Positions 50,505 to 59,211 of a DNA stretch of 64,000 bases are shown here, piece after piece. The stretch is from Yersinia proxima (GTDB taxonomy: Bacteria > Pseudomonadota > Gammaproteobacteria > Enterobacterales > Enterobacteriaceae), in contig NZ_CABHYG010000014.1 in the NCBI RefSeq assembly GCF_902170785.1, forward strand, positions 355,125-419,124, given 5' to 3'. The translations under genes were made by a program, and so were the position numbers. The notes beneath the pieces are model-generated. The model did not search any database. It saw nothing but the letters and a program-made list of their open reading frames with translations, and had not been told where the DNA came from. How positions within the stretch are numbered: position 1 is the stretch's first letter; every line of letters starts with the position of its first letter.

Positions 50505-50771
50505 ATGGCGACAATCAAGGTTATTTGCACGGCGTGTGGTGCGCGGATGCATAACCGTAAATCAGTATGGCAAGCGCCCCAGCTTGCAAACCTGTATTAC
50601 ACCTGCACCAATGTAGAATGTAGCGAAACGAGCGTTTATGAATTAACCCGGTCACACACCGTCAGCCCTAGCGGCCTGGGTGATAAGGGATTGATTAAAG
50701 CACTGTTGGAGCGGCTGAGGCCAGATGAAAAGCAAATGGCCCTTAATTTGCTACAAGGTCAGCCAGGATAA
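50505..50771 (+). CDS. Ogr/Delta-like late gene activator
   Basis: 88 aa from ATG 50505 (MATIKVICTACGARMHNR), preceded by GGGGGA; a longer reading from 50442 is possible but has a poorer start. The zinc-finger pattern CxxC (ICTAC) then CTNVEC fits the Ogr/Delta family, which recruits RNA polymerase to late promoters in P2-like phages. Located after the portal gene and convergent with the early operon. Confidence 0.83.
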   Translation: MATIKVICTACGARMHNRKSVWQAPQLANLYYTCTNVECSETSVYELTRSHTVSPSGLGDKGLIKALLERLRPDEKQMALNLLQGQPG

Positions 50772-50775
50772 GAGA

Positions 50776-50799
50776 AACCCGCCGAACGGCGGGTTTTTT
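50776..50799 (+). terminator. Terminator after the ogr-like gene
   Basis: 8-bp stem AACCCGCC / GGCGGGTT with a GAAC loop and TTTTTT, 5 nt after the stop. It also separates the convergent early operon. Confidence 0.93.
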
Positions 50800-50811
50800 G
50801 TGGCTGCAAAT

Positions 50812-51042
50812 CTATTTGGCTGTTTTATACCCTAGTCCTATATCTGCCAGCCCACGAATAGCCGGACGGGCTAAAATAATCCTCTGGCAGGCATGAATTA
50901 ACAGAAAGAACTCGTCATGCTCAGTCGGATGCTCGACCGGAAGCTGTAAATATTGATTCCATGCATCACCGAGCATTTGAGCAACTTGGTGCTCTGCGGC
51001 TAAGAGTGTGCATTCGGTATTGCTATAACTGATATCGGTCAT
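50812..51042 (-). CDS. Small phage protein of unknown function
   Basis: 76 aa from ATG 51042 (MTDISYSNTECTLLAAEHQV), 5 nt after the Dam gene; an upstream-extended reading is the shadow of Dam. Predicted helical and acidic, with HPTEHDEFFLLIHACQRIIL. Small proteins of this look are common next to phage late regulators, but I know no function. Last gene of the leftward early operon. Confidence 0.7.
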   Translation of the reverse strand: MTDISYSNTECTLLAAEHQVAQMLGDAWNQYLQLPVEHPTEHDEFFLLIHACQRIILARPAIRGLADIGLGYKTAK

Positions 51043-51047
51043 TTCAC

Positions 51048-51779
51048 TTATTCCTCGTCTGTTGTCTTGTTGTCGTCTTGATGCACTTTCATCAACTCCG
51101 AAAAGATCGCCAGGCGTTCGGGGGCCGGTAATGCCTGGTATTTCTTCGCCCATCGTTCGGCCTTGCGTTTAATGCGCTGCCGGTCGATATAGTCCCTTCC
51201 AGCGAATGCCGCGCTGTAGGCTTCACCCTCCGGGTAATTCATCCAAATTTTTTCTACTCTGACTCCGCCGCGTGTCATGACGGTAAATTCATAGGTGCGC
51301 CAGTCGCTTAATAACTCATCGTAAAGGGGGGAGGGATAGCCGGAAATCATGATATTGGCCGGTATATTTCGCAGGGTTTGAATCAATCGCTTATGGTCAG
51401 CAACCGTATACTCATGGCGATATCTTGCACTACTGGTGCGGGTTTCAGGCAAATAGGGTGGATCAGCGTAAACAAATACCCGGCCATTGCCGCTGTAATC
51501 AAACTGTTCAAGAAATTCCACTGCGTCACATTGTTTAAATAGGAAGTGTGGCACTTTTCCAGGGTGCCAGCGCCTGCGAGTTAACGTAAACGCATAAGCA
51601 TCAATATCGATTCCTATTTCAATGGTGGCGCGCGGCTTATTAAACATCACTGCACCACTCCCCAAATGGGATTCGATATAAATTTCATGCGGCGGCATAT
51701 GGGCGATAATTGCCTGGTATGCGCCGCTTGCGGCCTTACTACCTAAATATGAAACTTTTTCCACTGGTCGGCCCTCCAT
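51048..51779 (-). CDS. DNA N6-adenine methyltransferase (Dam-type)
   Basis: 243 aa. D12-class adenine methylase: N-terminal KVSYLGSKAASGAYQAIIAH, SAM-binding motif I in IESHLGSGAVMFNKP (about 35-48) and the catalytic DPPY at 106-109. Target sequence cannot be read from the protein; a GATC specificity is plausible. It may protect phage DNA from restriction or alter regulation. Lies after the gpA gene in the early operon. Confidence 0.87.
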   Translation of the reverse strand: MEGRPVEKVSYLGSKAASGAYQAIIAHMPPHEIYIESHLGSGAVMFNKPRATIEIGIDIDAYAFTLTRRRWHPGKVPHFLFKQCDAVEFLEQFDYSGNGRVFVYADPPYLPETRTSSARYRHEYTVADHKRLIQTLRNIPANIMISGYPSPLYDELLSDWRTYEFTVMTRGGVRVEKIWMNYPEGEAYSAAFAGRDYIDRQRIKRKAERWAKKYQALPAPERLAIFSELMKVHQDDNKTTDEE

Positions 51780-51861
51780 AGTTAAAAATATCTATGCTGC
51801 AGCTAATATTCCTATGGCCAACACAGTCATAACTGGCTGTGTTGCCTGGTAATCGGTACCG

Positions 51862-51888
51862 CATAGACAGTTATGTCTGTGCTCGATG
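51862..51888. repeat. Second copy of the 14-bp hairpin motif
   Basis: GTCTGTGCTCGATG (51875-51888), identical to 29,928-29,941, with a nearby complementary arm (CATAGACA, 51862-51869) giving an 8-bp stem with one G-T pair. It overlaps the stop codon region of the gpA gene. Confidence 0.55.
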
Positions 51889-54465
51889 TGTTTCAAACGT
51901 CTTAATTAACTTCACTTCCCCCTGATCCCAATGTTCCTGGTCTACTCGAACAGTCATTTTGTTGGGAAAAGTCACATTTCCACCCTTGGCTAACGCGCTG
52001 ATTTGCCATTTTTCCAACATCCAGCCGCTACGCTGTGCCGCCTGGTCGATTTTTTGGCACATTTCAGGCGAAAGTATTGGCTCACTGACGGGCTGTGTTC
52101 GGGTTTTTACGTGCTCGTCGTCACCGCCAAACCTCGGCGGCGGTAATTTCCGCAACCTTTCGCGCATTTCCCTTCGTTGGGTGAACGATATTTTGTTGAA
52201 ATCGCTTAGATCAGGCGGTGGAGTTGTCCGTTTTTTGCGCTGCTTCGGGGTTTCGTCGTCGGGGGTGGGGACAGTTATTGCCACGAGTCCGAGGGGCGAT
52301 ACTGCCGCCCCAATGTCAAAATCAAAACCAACGTCAACCCCAACGGCCTTGGTTTGGCTGTCGTTGCTATCAGTCTTGCGTACCATCTTCCAGTTATCGC
52401 TATGGATACAAACGCGTGAGCGCTCGCCCAGGCTGGGTGACCAGATGCCGTAGATTTTGGTGCCGAGTTCGCCGTAGTCATTGGGGTTTTCTGACTCAAT
52501 GTAAGCGGTGCGAATAAGGTGGTTTTGGCGAGGTTCCAGCACACCGCCTTGTTTTAGGATGTAGGTCGCCATGCAGCCGGCATCTGCGGCGGCTAGCACA
52601 TCGTCCATTGCTCTATTGGCTAGCACTTTTTTCCATAACCAGACTTTGCTTAATCCGGTTTTGTCTTTGGATTCGTCGGGGAGGGCGGCTTCCAACTTAA
52701 TGGCTTTTGCTTCTGCCTTGCGGCGGAGCTGGCCGGCTAACATGCGCAATTCGCGGTAGACCTGGCGGGAGGGGATGCCAAAAAAGCGGAATTGCTGGAC
52801 GCCGTGAAGAGAGGCCCAGGCAACAGCCCTTTCGGTATCGTCGCCCAACGGCTGGCCGGTTTCTTTACTGACAATTGGCTTACCGGTCGCTTTGTCCAAC
52901 TTCCCTTTAAGGTTGCTGCCGCGCACGTTCTTACCCAGATACTTGGTTAAGTAACTGGTGATAGTGCCTTTGCTTTTGAGCACCGGCTTAACATCAAAAC
53001 GGGGTTTAATATCCCGCCCTAACTCTTTACGATCTTCACGGATAGCAAAGTCCCGCATCACCTGGGTGATCGCGGCGCGGTCTTGTTTTTCCATGATGCA
53101 CATTAAATGCCAGTGGACGGTGCCATCATGATGGGGTTCAGCAATACGGACGCCGTACCAACGCAAACCTAACCGGTTGAGTTTTTTCCTAATACCTGCG
53201 AAAAGGTTGACCAGGTAATCACTGCTTTCCTTGATGGTTTTTGTGCTCCATTTCGGGTTGGGTCTGCCATCTTTAAGCGTGGCGTGATACTTCGACGGGC
53301 AGGTGATGGTGTAAAACATCGCCTTATCTCCGCGCATTTCTGCCAGATTTTCTAAGCCCTTACAGGTGGTCATCATTTCGATATAGCGTAGATGCGGATT
53401 ACTGGCGCTGGCGTTAACCACCTCTTCCATATCCATGACAAAACCGCTGTCATTAACCAGCTCATGAGCACGGATAAACTCAGTAGAACGCCGCCATTGT
53501 TCGCGCTGATAAACAAGCGCTTCCTGACTGATGTAAGGGGATGCCTTTTTGTGAACCAACATGACAGCGCGTAATTGCTCCTCCCGCCACTGACAACGTA
53601 AGCGCCACAGTCGGCCTTTCCACCAAGTCGCACAACGCAAACGAGCTAACGCACCGGGGATCAGGTCGAAAGGTATTTGGCCTCTGCGGCGTATTTTATC
53701 GTTGAGCGCATCCCAATTCGGCGGGGTGATTGATAGCTTTCGGGCTTCGTTAGCAACGGCGTGATAAACGCGCAATATCTGGCGAGGGGTGGCATTTTCG
53801 GCGGGCAGTGTTGCCATTTGGCTATCGAGCAACATATCCATGTGTGCCGCGGCCATTGTTGCCAGGGTGGTGACCTCTTTTTTATTGAGTTCGGCCAAAT
53901 GGAGCAGGCCGTCTAATCTCTCACGGCTGGCAATATGGCGTAGTGCGACGGTTTGTTGCTTTCCTCTCATGGCGTCCAGGCGTGACAATGCTTTCTCAAT
54001 AGTTCCGTTTAAGAATGCATTGGCTCGCTCGTCACACTGTTCCCGGCGTAAGTAATCAATACGTCGCTGTAATGGCTGGCGAATAAATTTAGGCTGGCTG
54101 GTGAGATTTGTCTGAATCTCTAAAGCGGGGTTGCTGCCTTCAGCTTTTTTTGATTCAACCAGGCGCGCTAAAAAGAGTTCTTTCCTGTCCTCTGCCTCTT
54201 CAAAATATTCAATCCACCGCTGACGTTTTCCCCTGGCCTTGCGTTCGTCCTCGGTCAACAAAGCGTCAGTGGCCGCTTGCAGGTCTTGGCGGTAAGCATC
54301 AATGACCCGCGCCAGTGGGCTGGCTTTGGGGAAGCATTCAATATCCAGCAGTGGGTTTATGCTGGCATTGGGTTTATTCCAAGAGTAAACCCCGGCAAAC
54401 GTTTCATCGTTTCCGGGGTAAGGTTGTGACGGGGTGGGCTGAGTTCTGCCGCGTTGGTTGGTCAT
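51871..54465 (-). CDS. Phage replication initiator gpA-like (HUH endonuclease)
   Basis: 864 aa (P2 A 761). Rolling-circle initiator that nicks the origin and stays covalently linked. The metal-binding HUH motif is HWH at residues 451-453 ([12 protein letters not shown]) and the paired active tyrosines are Tyr505 and Tyr509 ([11 protein letters not shown]). A long helical N-terminal region (about 50-350) precedes it. The nick site could not be located. The start overlaps the upstream gene stop by 4 nt. Confidence 0.9.
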   Translation of the reverse strand: MTNQRGRTQPTPSQPYPGNDETFAGVYSWNKPNASINPLLDIECFPKASPLARVIDAYRQDLQAATDALLTEDERKARGKRQRWIEYFEEAEDRKELFLARLVESKKAEGSNPALEIQTNLTSQPKFIRQPLQRRIDYLRREQCDERANAFLNGTIEKALSRLDAMRGKQQTVALRHIASRERLDGLLHLAELNKKEVTTLATMAAAHMDMLLDSQMATLPAENATPRQILRVYHAVANEARKLSITPPNWDALNDKIRRRGQIPFDLIPGALARLRCATWWKGRLWRLRCQWREEQLRAVMLVHKKASPYISQEALVYQREQWRRSTEFIRAHELVNDSGFVMDMEEVVNASASNPHLRYIEMMTTCKGLENLAEMRGDKAMFYTITCPSKYHATLKDGRPNPKWSTKTIKESSDYLVNLFAGIRKKLNRLGLRWYGVRIAEPHHDGTVHWHLMCIMEKQDRAAITQVMRDFAIREDRKELGRDIKPRFDVKPVLKSKGTITSYLTKYLGKNVRGSNLKGKLDKATGKPIVSKETGQPLGDDTERAVAWASLHGVQQFRFFGIPSRQVYRELRMLAGQLRRKAEAKAIKLEAALPDESKDKTGLSKVWLWKKVLANRAMDDVLAAADAGCMATYILKQGGVLEPRQNHLIRTAYIESENPNDYGELGTKIYGIWSPSLGERSRVCIHSDNWKMVRKTDSNDSQTKAVGVDVGFDFDIGAAVSPLGLVAITVPTPDDETPKQRKKRTTPPPDLSDFNKISFTQRREMRERLRKLPPPRFGGDDEHVKTRTQPVSEPILSPEMCQKIDQAAQRSGWMLEKWQISALAKGGNVTFPNKMTVRVDQEHWDQGEVKLIKTFETHRAQT

Positions 54466-54959
54466 TGCTGAATACGGTTGCCGGGGGTTGGAATTCGGCG
54501 TACTCGGTAATAGACAATTTGGTAGACGGCACTGACTGGAATTTCCATCTTGTCTGCGATAATCCCAGGCTTTACACCTTCATCATAAAGCGCACGACAT
54601 AGCTCTACATCATGATCGCTGTGTTTGGAGTTGCGGTTGCGCTCGCCAATCGCTGACGGATTTATTCTTTCAGCAAATGCCTTTTGTTGAACAGCCTTGG
54701 GTGTTCGCCCCAGGCGATTGGCAATATCCCGATATAGTGTTGTTTTGACGGTCTCGCGCAGATAGGCCACCTCATCCGGTGACCAGGGTTTGCAACGACA
54801 TGAAGTCAGGTCATTAAGAAATGCCTTTCGCCGGACGGCTGGCACTGATCGAGCTAAGTGATTGGCAATATCCCGATATGGGGTTGTTGAGATGTTGTCA
54901 CGTAGATAAGCCAGTTCGGCTGGCGTCCAGGGCTTGAGGTTGCGCAATGGGGTTGTCAT
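54462..54959 (-). CDS. DNA-binding-like protein with tandem internal repeat
   Basis: 165 aa. Two nearly identical units, residues 9-47 ([16 protein letters not shown] ... RKA) and 57-95 ([16 protein letters not shown] ... QKA), each resembling a Myb/SANT or HTH helix bundle, followed by a third, different HTH-like part (about 114-150, [20 protein letters not shown]). The DNA also repeats (GCAATATCCCGATAT occurs in both units). Probably a regulator or an accessory of the gpA gene that follows; no named family recognised. Confidence 0.72.
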   Translation of the reverse strand: MTTPLRNLKPWTPAELAYLRDNISTTPYRDIANHLARSVPAVRRKAFLNDLTSCRCKPWSPDEVAYLRETVKTTLYRDIANRLGRTPKAVQQKAFAERINPSAIGERNRNSKHSDHDVELCRALYDEGVKPGIIADKMEIPVSAVYQIVYYRVRRIPTPGNRIQQ

Positions 54960-55165
54960 GATTTTTTCGACTCACTGTAGGTGATTGCCCCAAAAACCAT
55001 GAGAAGCACCGCGATAATAACGAGCCATAATGCTAAGCCGCCCCAAAATGGCGCAGTAACCCACCACCATGACCAATTGATATAACCCATTAATTTTAAT
55101 GTGATGAAAATAAGCCCAAGGGCTATTACGGGTGTTATTTTCCAAGACTTGCTTTCTTTGCTCAT
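54956..55165 (-). CDS. Small phage membrane protein
   Basis: 69 aa from ATG 55165 ([17 protein letters not shown]); an ATG four codons earlier is possible. Two hydrophobic segments ([17 protein letters not shown] and [18 protein letters not shown]) around a Trp-rich [15 protein letters not shown] loop. It resembles the short TM_FXF-type membrane proteins common in phages. Function unknown. Confidence 0.72.
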   Translation of the reverse strand: MSKESKSWKITPVIALGLIFITLKLMGYINWSWWWVTAPFWGGLALWLVIIAVLLMVFGAITYSESKKS

Positions 55166-55188
55166 TTTTAATTCCATTATTTAGATGT

Positions 55189-55216
55189 AAAAAATCCCCG
55201 CCACCAAGTGGCAGGG
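55189..55216 (-). terminator. Terminator inside the early operon
   Basis: Read on the minus strand: CCCTGCCAC / GTGGCGGGG with a TTG loop and one internal mismatch, then a T6 run. It lies between the MazG-like gene and the small membrane protein gene, so expression of the downstream gpA group may need readthrough. Confidence 0.75.
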
Positions 55217-55226
55217 TGATATGTGT

Positions 55227-56030
55227 TTATTTCTCGTCTGACGGTCGTTTATATTCGTCAATATTCAGCAATACACGCAAAGCCATTGCGGCGGTTTGTA
55301 TGGCTTCCTGACGAATAGCTTCCTTATCACCATTGTTATAATGGTATTCAATGGTCGCCTTCATTAATTCGCCGGATTCCTCAGTGAGAATAGATACGGC
55401 ATGAAGGGCATCTGTCGGCCATTTGGGGTGTATTTCGGATGCACGGACAGCTTCATCAATGATTTCGGTTAAAATAAACCGATACCGCCCGCGTATGAGT
55501 AGCCCGGCGCGGCGGTTAGTCAGCGCACTTAATACATCGGGGGCGGGAAAATAGTTGGTGAAGATTTCACGCCTTGCGGCGTCAAAGATATCTTCTGTTG
55601 GTTCCGCTTTGGGTTGTGCCTTTTGAAATGCTTCCGCTGTGCGTAAGGCTTCTTTGCGGTCGATCTCGGTTTTATTTATGATGGCAACGGCTTTGTCGGT
55701 AACTATGTCAATATCCATGCCACTGTGAAGTAGACCACGTCCGACATCTGTAGTAGCGATGGTTTCAATAATTGTCTTCCAGCGTGCACGGTAGCTTTTA
55801 GTTTCGGCTTGCATGGCGGTGATAGTGTTTTCTTTTAACTTTGCTATTTCACCCCGCAATTTAATGGCTTCACTATTAAGACGACAGATTTCAATGCCAG
55901 CAGTAGTTAAATGCTGGATGGAATGCCGCGCGAGATCTGGGCCAATAAAAAGTACCTCAAGGGCTTTGAGATGCTCAGTGACAAAAGTCAGCCCTTTAAT
56001 TGCGTTAGTAGTATTAATATGAGTAGCCAT
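55227..56030 (-). CDS. Phage protein with MazG-like C-terminal domain
   Basis: 267 aa. A helical, coiled-coil-like N-terminal part (about 1-150, ICRLNSEAIKLRGEIAKLKE) and a C-terminal part (about 200-260) that looks like an all-alpha NTP pyrophosphatase: HAVSILTEESGELMKATIEY with the ExxE-type metal motif. The usual second metal motif (ExxD) is not clear (EAIQTAAMAL), so activity is uncertain. Confidence 0.65.
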   Translation of the reverse strand: MATHINTTNAIKGLTFVTEHLKALEVLFIGPDLARHSIQHLTTAGIEICRLNSEAIKLRGEIAKLKENTITAMQAETKSYRARWKTIIETIATTDVGRGLLHSGMDIDIVTDKAVAIINKTEIDRKEALRTAEAFQKAQPKAEPTEDIFDAARREIFTNYFPAPDVLSALTNRRAGLLIRGRYRFILTEIIDEAVRASEIHPKWPTDALHAVSILTEESGELMKATIEYHYNNGDKEAIRQEAIQTAAMALRVLLNIDEYKRPSDEK

Positions 56031-56266
56031 TATTGAGCCTCTTTATTTTCAGTGGATGAATTAGCAACGGGTTTAACTTCTGATATCCAACGGGATAACT
56101 CTTTAAATACATCTTCTTTAGAAATATTGGCTTTATTTAATTTAGCTAGTTTGTTTTCTAACCTTTCAAGCAACATCAAACGTTCAGAAAGGCGGGCATT
56201 ATTAAAATGCCCCACCAGTTCTATGTCGTTTAGCTCGTTTGTTAATTTTATCGGTGCAACAGCCAT
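56030..56266 (-). CDS. Small phage protein of unknown function
   Basis: 78 aa, mostly helical and charged (RLSERLMLLERLENKLAKLN). Its stop overlaps the start of the next gene by one base, so it belongs to the early operon. No family recognised. Confidence 0.62.
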   Translation of the reverse strand: MAVAPIKLTNELNDIELVGHFNNARLSERLMLLERLENKLAKLNKANISKEDVFKELSRWISEVKPVANSSTENKEAQ

Positions 56267-56336
56267 TCTTATTACCCCGCCTTTAGATAATGGAGATCCC
56301 GACGCAGTAAAGCGCCTGTAAATTTCAGGTGTTTAT

Positions 56337-56687
56337 TTAATTACTTTTATTATCCAGTAATGGATCACAATCTATATAGGTGATCCGTTCCGGTAATAAA
56401 CTGGTCGATGCCCTCCATCTGTTCAGTGCATCAACTAAATTTTTCTGCTCTTGCGGTAGCAGCTCCTTAAACGCTAATCCATGTCTGGCCCTTGGAATAT
56501 CTGCCAGATAGTAAATGGCACCCTTCATTTTTGGGTCTGTCTCGCCCATTTCATTAATCAGTGCCGGAATAATTCCCTGGTGTTTTTTGTTGGGGAATAA
56601 GCACCAAATTTCAGCCGTATGCTGTAGGCCGTGCTGACGCTCTTTTAATGTCAGCGGTACCGCGCGGGCCTCTTCGGTGTTTGCCAT
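56337..56687 (-). CDS. Phage protein of unknown function (DUF5347-like)
   Basis: 116 aa from ATG 56687 (MANTEEARAVPLTLKERQHG); an in-frame upstream extension overlaps the next gene further and is less likely. It resembles DUF5347 proteins of enterobacterial prophages as I recall them (TAEIWCLFPNKKHQGIIPAL). Function unknown. Confidence 0.62.
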   Translation of the reverse strand: MANTEEARAVPLTLKERQHGLQHTAEIWCLFPNKKHQGIIPALINEMGETDPKMKGAIYYLADIPRARHGLAFKELLPQEQKNLVDALNRWRASTSLLPERITYIDCDPLLDNKSN

Positions 56688-56695
56688 ACATCCCC

Positions 56696-56932
56696 CTACG
56701 CAAATATTCCCATCAGACGCGCCCACCAACGGGGTTTAGCCCTAGGCTTTGCCATGAATGGAGTGCGGCAATTTCTGATAAAAAAGACTTTGTTTGCATT
56801 TGGTTGGAAGTGACGGCCATCAGGGGTTTCTAACCAACCGCGATAATGAAAGCGGCAAGTTACTTGGCCTCGGTTGACCTCTTGGCCGTTAACTAACATT
56901 GCAGCCAGTGACGGACATTGATTAGCTGTCAT
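56696..56932 (-). CDS. Small basic phage protein of unknown function
   Basis: 78 aa. Contains HYRGWLETPDGRHFQPNANK and a basic, Trp-rich end (KPRAKPRWWARLMGIFA). Start overlaps the previous gene by 11 nt. The order suggests early expression; no family recognised. Confidence 0.6.
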   Translation of the reverse strand: MTANQCPSLAAMLVNGQEVNRGQVTCRFHYRGWLETPDGRHFQPNANKVFFIRNCRTPFMAKPRAKPRWWARLMGIFA

Positions 56933-57200
56933 TTGTGGGTTCCTCTGCGTGTTCAGGGAATTCCTGCGGTGTTACGCAGTCTTTGAGCCAGCGATTGGCA
57001 ACAGTGCGAATCTGCTCGGCGTCTTGGCTGCCAACATAGGAAGCGGCACCGGCTAAATCCAGCAATTGGTTAGCGGCCCAAACTACTTCCGAATAATTAT
57101 TTGCAGCTTCCCATCGGCCACTAGTAACGAAAGTCTGTCTATATTTGTATCTCGCTAGTACCTGATTGGCAGCGATCGAGAACGGTAATGGTTGGCTCAT
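56922..57200 (-). CDS. Small phage protein of unknown function
   Basis: 92 aa from ATG 57200 (MSQPLPFSIAANQVLARYKY), preferred to a 12-codon longer form. Helical, with WEAANNYSEVVWAANQLLDL. Part of the leftward early operon. Confidence 0.6.
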   Translation of the reverse strand: MSQPLPFSIAANQVLARYKYRQTFVTSGRWEAANNYSEVVWAANQLLDLAGAASYVGSQDAEQIRTVANRWLKDCVTPQEFPEHAEEPTNDS

Positions 57201-57216
57201 AATTGTTCTGTCCGTA

Positions 57217-57582
57217 TTAGCGAGGCAGTTTTTCAAAGACTGCCGCTATTTCTTCTTTGGTTGCATAACCAGTTACACCAAAGAACAGATAGCCGGCCAT
57301 TTCGCCATTATCGAAGTATCGGCGGCGATGAATTGTGACTCTATCGCCCAGGGTAGAGGGGTTTATTGTTTCGCTGTCGCTGTATTCTTCGGCTGTAGGG
57401 CCAGCGTCTTTGGATGGAATAAGGGCGGCTGTGATATCGTCAAAAGTTGCATCTGTATAAATTGTTAAGCCACCTTTGCAGTTTATTTTTCTTTTCCCAT
57501 CACTTTTAAATACTGAATTTACGATTTCAGTATTGAGGATTAGATAATCATTACCGCTCTTTATTTTTACAAAATTGGACAT
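57217..57582 (-). CDS. Phage protein of unknown function
   Basis: 121 aa. The first 45 residues alternate hydrophobic and polar (YLILNTEIVNSVFKSDG), suggesting a small beta-rich domain; the end is FFGVTGYATKEEIAAVFEKL. No family recognised. Early operon, 16 nt before the next gene. Confidence 0.6.
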   Translation of the reverse strand: MSNFVKIKSGNDYLILNTEIVNSVFKSDGKRKINCKGGLTIYTDATFDDITAALIPSKDAGPTAEEYSDSETINPSTLGDRVTIHRRRYFDNGEMAGYLFFGVTGYATKEEIAAVFEKLPR

Positions 57583-57648
57583 GCAGAAATCCTCGCTAAT
57601 AAATAAAGATAAAACCCTTTCGCAAATTGCTTTATTTGAGGGAGGGCT

Positions 57649-57897
57649 TTATCCCCTCATTTTATACAACCGGTCAATGTAATCAGTTGCTTGCGCCAGT
57701 GCGTCAAACTTGCCGTAAGACTCATCACCCTGGCGAACGTGGTAACGGGTGATCGGGTTTCTTTTATTGCGCTTCAACTTGGTAATTGAAAACCCACGGT
57801 AAGCACTGGTGTGATCACTGATAACAGTCAGTGCGTGGATTGATTCATGCATGAGCGTTTGTAGGCTAATGATGGGGTCATAGTAGAACGGCATCAT
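57649..57897 (-). CDS. Small phage protein of unknown function
   Basis: 82 aa. It starts directly after the Cox-like gene (adjacent codons). It contains HESIH (residues 18-22), formally an HExxH pattern, but the protein is too short and lacks other zincin features, so this is probably chance. The C-terminal part has basic RNKRNPITRYHVRQG. Confidence 0.6.
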   Translation of the reverse strand: MMPFYYDPIISLQTLMHESIHALTVISDHTSAYRGFSITKLKRNKRNPITRYHVRQGDESYGKFDALAQATDYIDRLYKMRG

Positions 57898-58158
57898 TTA
57901 TACCTTTAGCCTTAATGCTTCCTGTGCTTCTTCGTAAGCCTCAAGAAATTCATAAACCATATTTACCTGGCGTTCCCGGCCAGGCTTGTTTTTGGTCAAT
58001 GTCAGTTTCCCTTCATTGGCTTGCTGTTGGATGGTGCGGACGGTCTGGCCCGTAACTTCTGCATACGCGGACAGGGTCAATTTTGGATAAGGGAGGCAGA
58101 AAACTACCGGACAATCCGGCATTTTTACTATTACTGGCTTGGTGCTTCGAGTGCTCAT
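57898..58158 (-). CDS. Cox-like regulator/excisionase
   Basis: 86 aa. LTLSAYAEVTGQTVRTIQQQ and ANEGKLTLTKNKPGRERQVN fit the winged-HTH Cox/Apl proteins of P2-like phages, which repress the C promoter and direct excision. First gene of the early operon and divergent from the repressor gene across 95 bp, the expected switch arrangement. Confidence 0.83.
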   Translation of the reverse strand: MSTRSTKPVIVKMPDCPVVFCLPYPKLTLSAYAEVTGQTVRTIQQQANEGKLTLTKNKPGRERQVNMVYEFLEAYEEAQEALRLKV

Positions 58159-58178
58159 GACTTATCCTCTTCGATCAC

Positions 58179-58230
58179 ATTCGGATTTATTCGGACTTAT
58201 TAAGATTCAAGGTCATCTTTTGGCGACCTT
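58179..58230. promoter_or_regulatory. Repressor/Cox operator region
   Basis: Three 10-bp-phased repeats, ATTCGGATTT, ATTCGGACTT, ATTAAGATTC (58179-58208), followed by a perfect inverted repeat AAGGTC-N10-GACCTT (58209-58230). The phased repeats suit Cox and the inverted repeat suits the dimeric repressor; assignment is inferred. Confidence 0.65.
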
Positions 58231-58253
58231 GTAGAGTGGAGATTAGTCGCTAA

Positions 58254-58562
58254 ATGATGACCTCGTCAAGTGCTTATGGAAAAAAATTAAGAGACATGCG
58301 TTTAGCTGAGGGGATAACCCAGCAGCAACTATCTGAAATTGCAGGGATAGGCTTAGGAACAATCAAAAATTATGAAACCGGTCAGAGAGATGCGGGGATT
58401 AAGGTAATTGAACAAATCTTAGCGCTTCCAATTTTTGAGAAATACGCACTCTGGCTAATGACTGGGAAAACGTCAGAAGCTGCCGGACAAATATCACCGG
58501 CTCTCTCCCCTGATGGGCCAAACAACACATCCGACCACCCAAACGACCAGAAGGTTGGCTAA
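58254..58562 (+). CDS. Phage repressor (P2 C-type, short HTH protein)
   Basis: 102 aa. An N-terminal HTH_3 domain (YGKKLRDMRLAEGITQQQLS, EIAGIGLGTIKNYETGQRDA) and a short C-terminal part. No S24 peptidase domain, so RecA-triggered cleavage is not expected; P2-group phages with such repressors are not SOS-inducible by that route. It maintains lysogeny. Start at ATG 58254 or 58257. Confidence 0.87.
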   Translation: MMTSSSAYGKKLRDMRLAEGITQQQLSEIAGIGLGTIKNYETGQRDAGIKVIEQILALPIFEKYALWLMTGKTSEAAGQISPALSPDGPNNTSDHPNDQKVG

Positions 58563-58650
58563 CCGTCTATAAAATATACATTTCTTGGGGTAAAGGCGGG
58601 ATTTGTTCAGAACGCCTTGCATGGTATGAAAGTTAAGGAGTGCTAATTAA

Positions 58651-59211
58651 ATGGAAGAGATTCATTTTGTTTATGTGACGACAAAAAACAAAGTTGCGGC
58701 TTATACGCTGAGCAGTCCCGGCCTGCATGGGAATTACCTACAGGGCTATTGTAATACCCGTGGTGGTTATAGAACGTTCATCGCGGAGCGGGTTATTGAT
58801 TTTTTTGAAACATCTACCGAAGCAGATAGTTATGTAGCGGAACTACTCGATACTGATTTCAGTGATTTTTCTTTTGAAGGGAGAACGGTATCTAACCCAA
58901 ATAGGAAGAACTACACCAGATATGAATCCCCAGGCATGTATCAACCTCTTGATTTCAGCGGAGCATTAGAAATTTGTTTTACGGGCTTCAAAAAAGCGGA
59001 TAAGGAAAGACTTTCAAAGTTAGCGGCTGCGGCTGGCATGATTGTTCGTAATGACATCACTGTAAATTTACATTTGCTATGTGGTGGATATAACGCTGGC
59101 CCTAAAAAGCTGGAAGTCGCCAGAAAAAAAGGCACGATGATAGTTAGGGAATCTGAATTACTCACTCTACTAGAAACGGGTGAACTTCCAGACGATTATG
59201 ACGATAAGTAA
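58651..59211 (+). CDS. WYL-like/BRCT domain protein in the lysogeny module
   Basis: 186 aa. The C-terminal part (about 105-177) is a clear BRCT domain of the bacterial NAD-ligase/exonuclease type: LEICFTGFKKADKERLSKLA, then LLCGGYNAGPKKLEVARKKG. The N-terminal 55 residues resemble a WYL-type beta domain (GYCNTRGGYRTFIAERVIDF). AAGGAG precedes the ATG. It overlaps int by 14 nt and follows the repressor, so it is probably expressed in the lysogen. Function unknown; a role in host defence or sensing DNA damage is a guess. Confidence 0.8.
   Translation: MEEIHFVYVTTKNKVAAYTLSSPGLHGNYLQGYCNTRGGYRTFIAERVIDFFETSTEADSYVAELLDTDFSDFSFEGRTVSNPNRKNYTRYESPGMYQPLDFSGALEICFTGFKKADKERLSKLAAAAGMIVRNDITVNLHLLCGGYNAGPKKLEVARKKGTMIVRESELLTLLETGELPDDYDDK

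Noticed and set aside
57649..57897. HExxH pattern (HESIH) suggesting a metalloprotease
   Set aside because: The protein has 82 residues, lacks a third ligand or other zincin features, and a five-residue pattern is easily met by chance.
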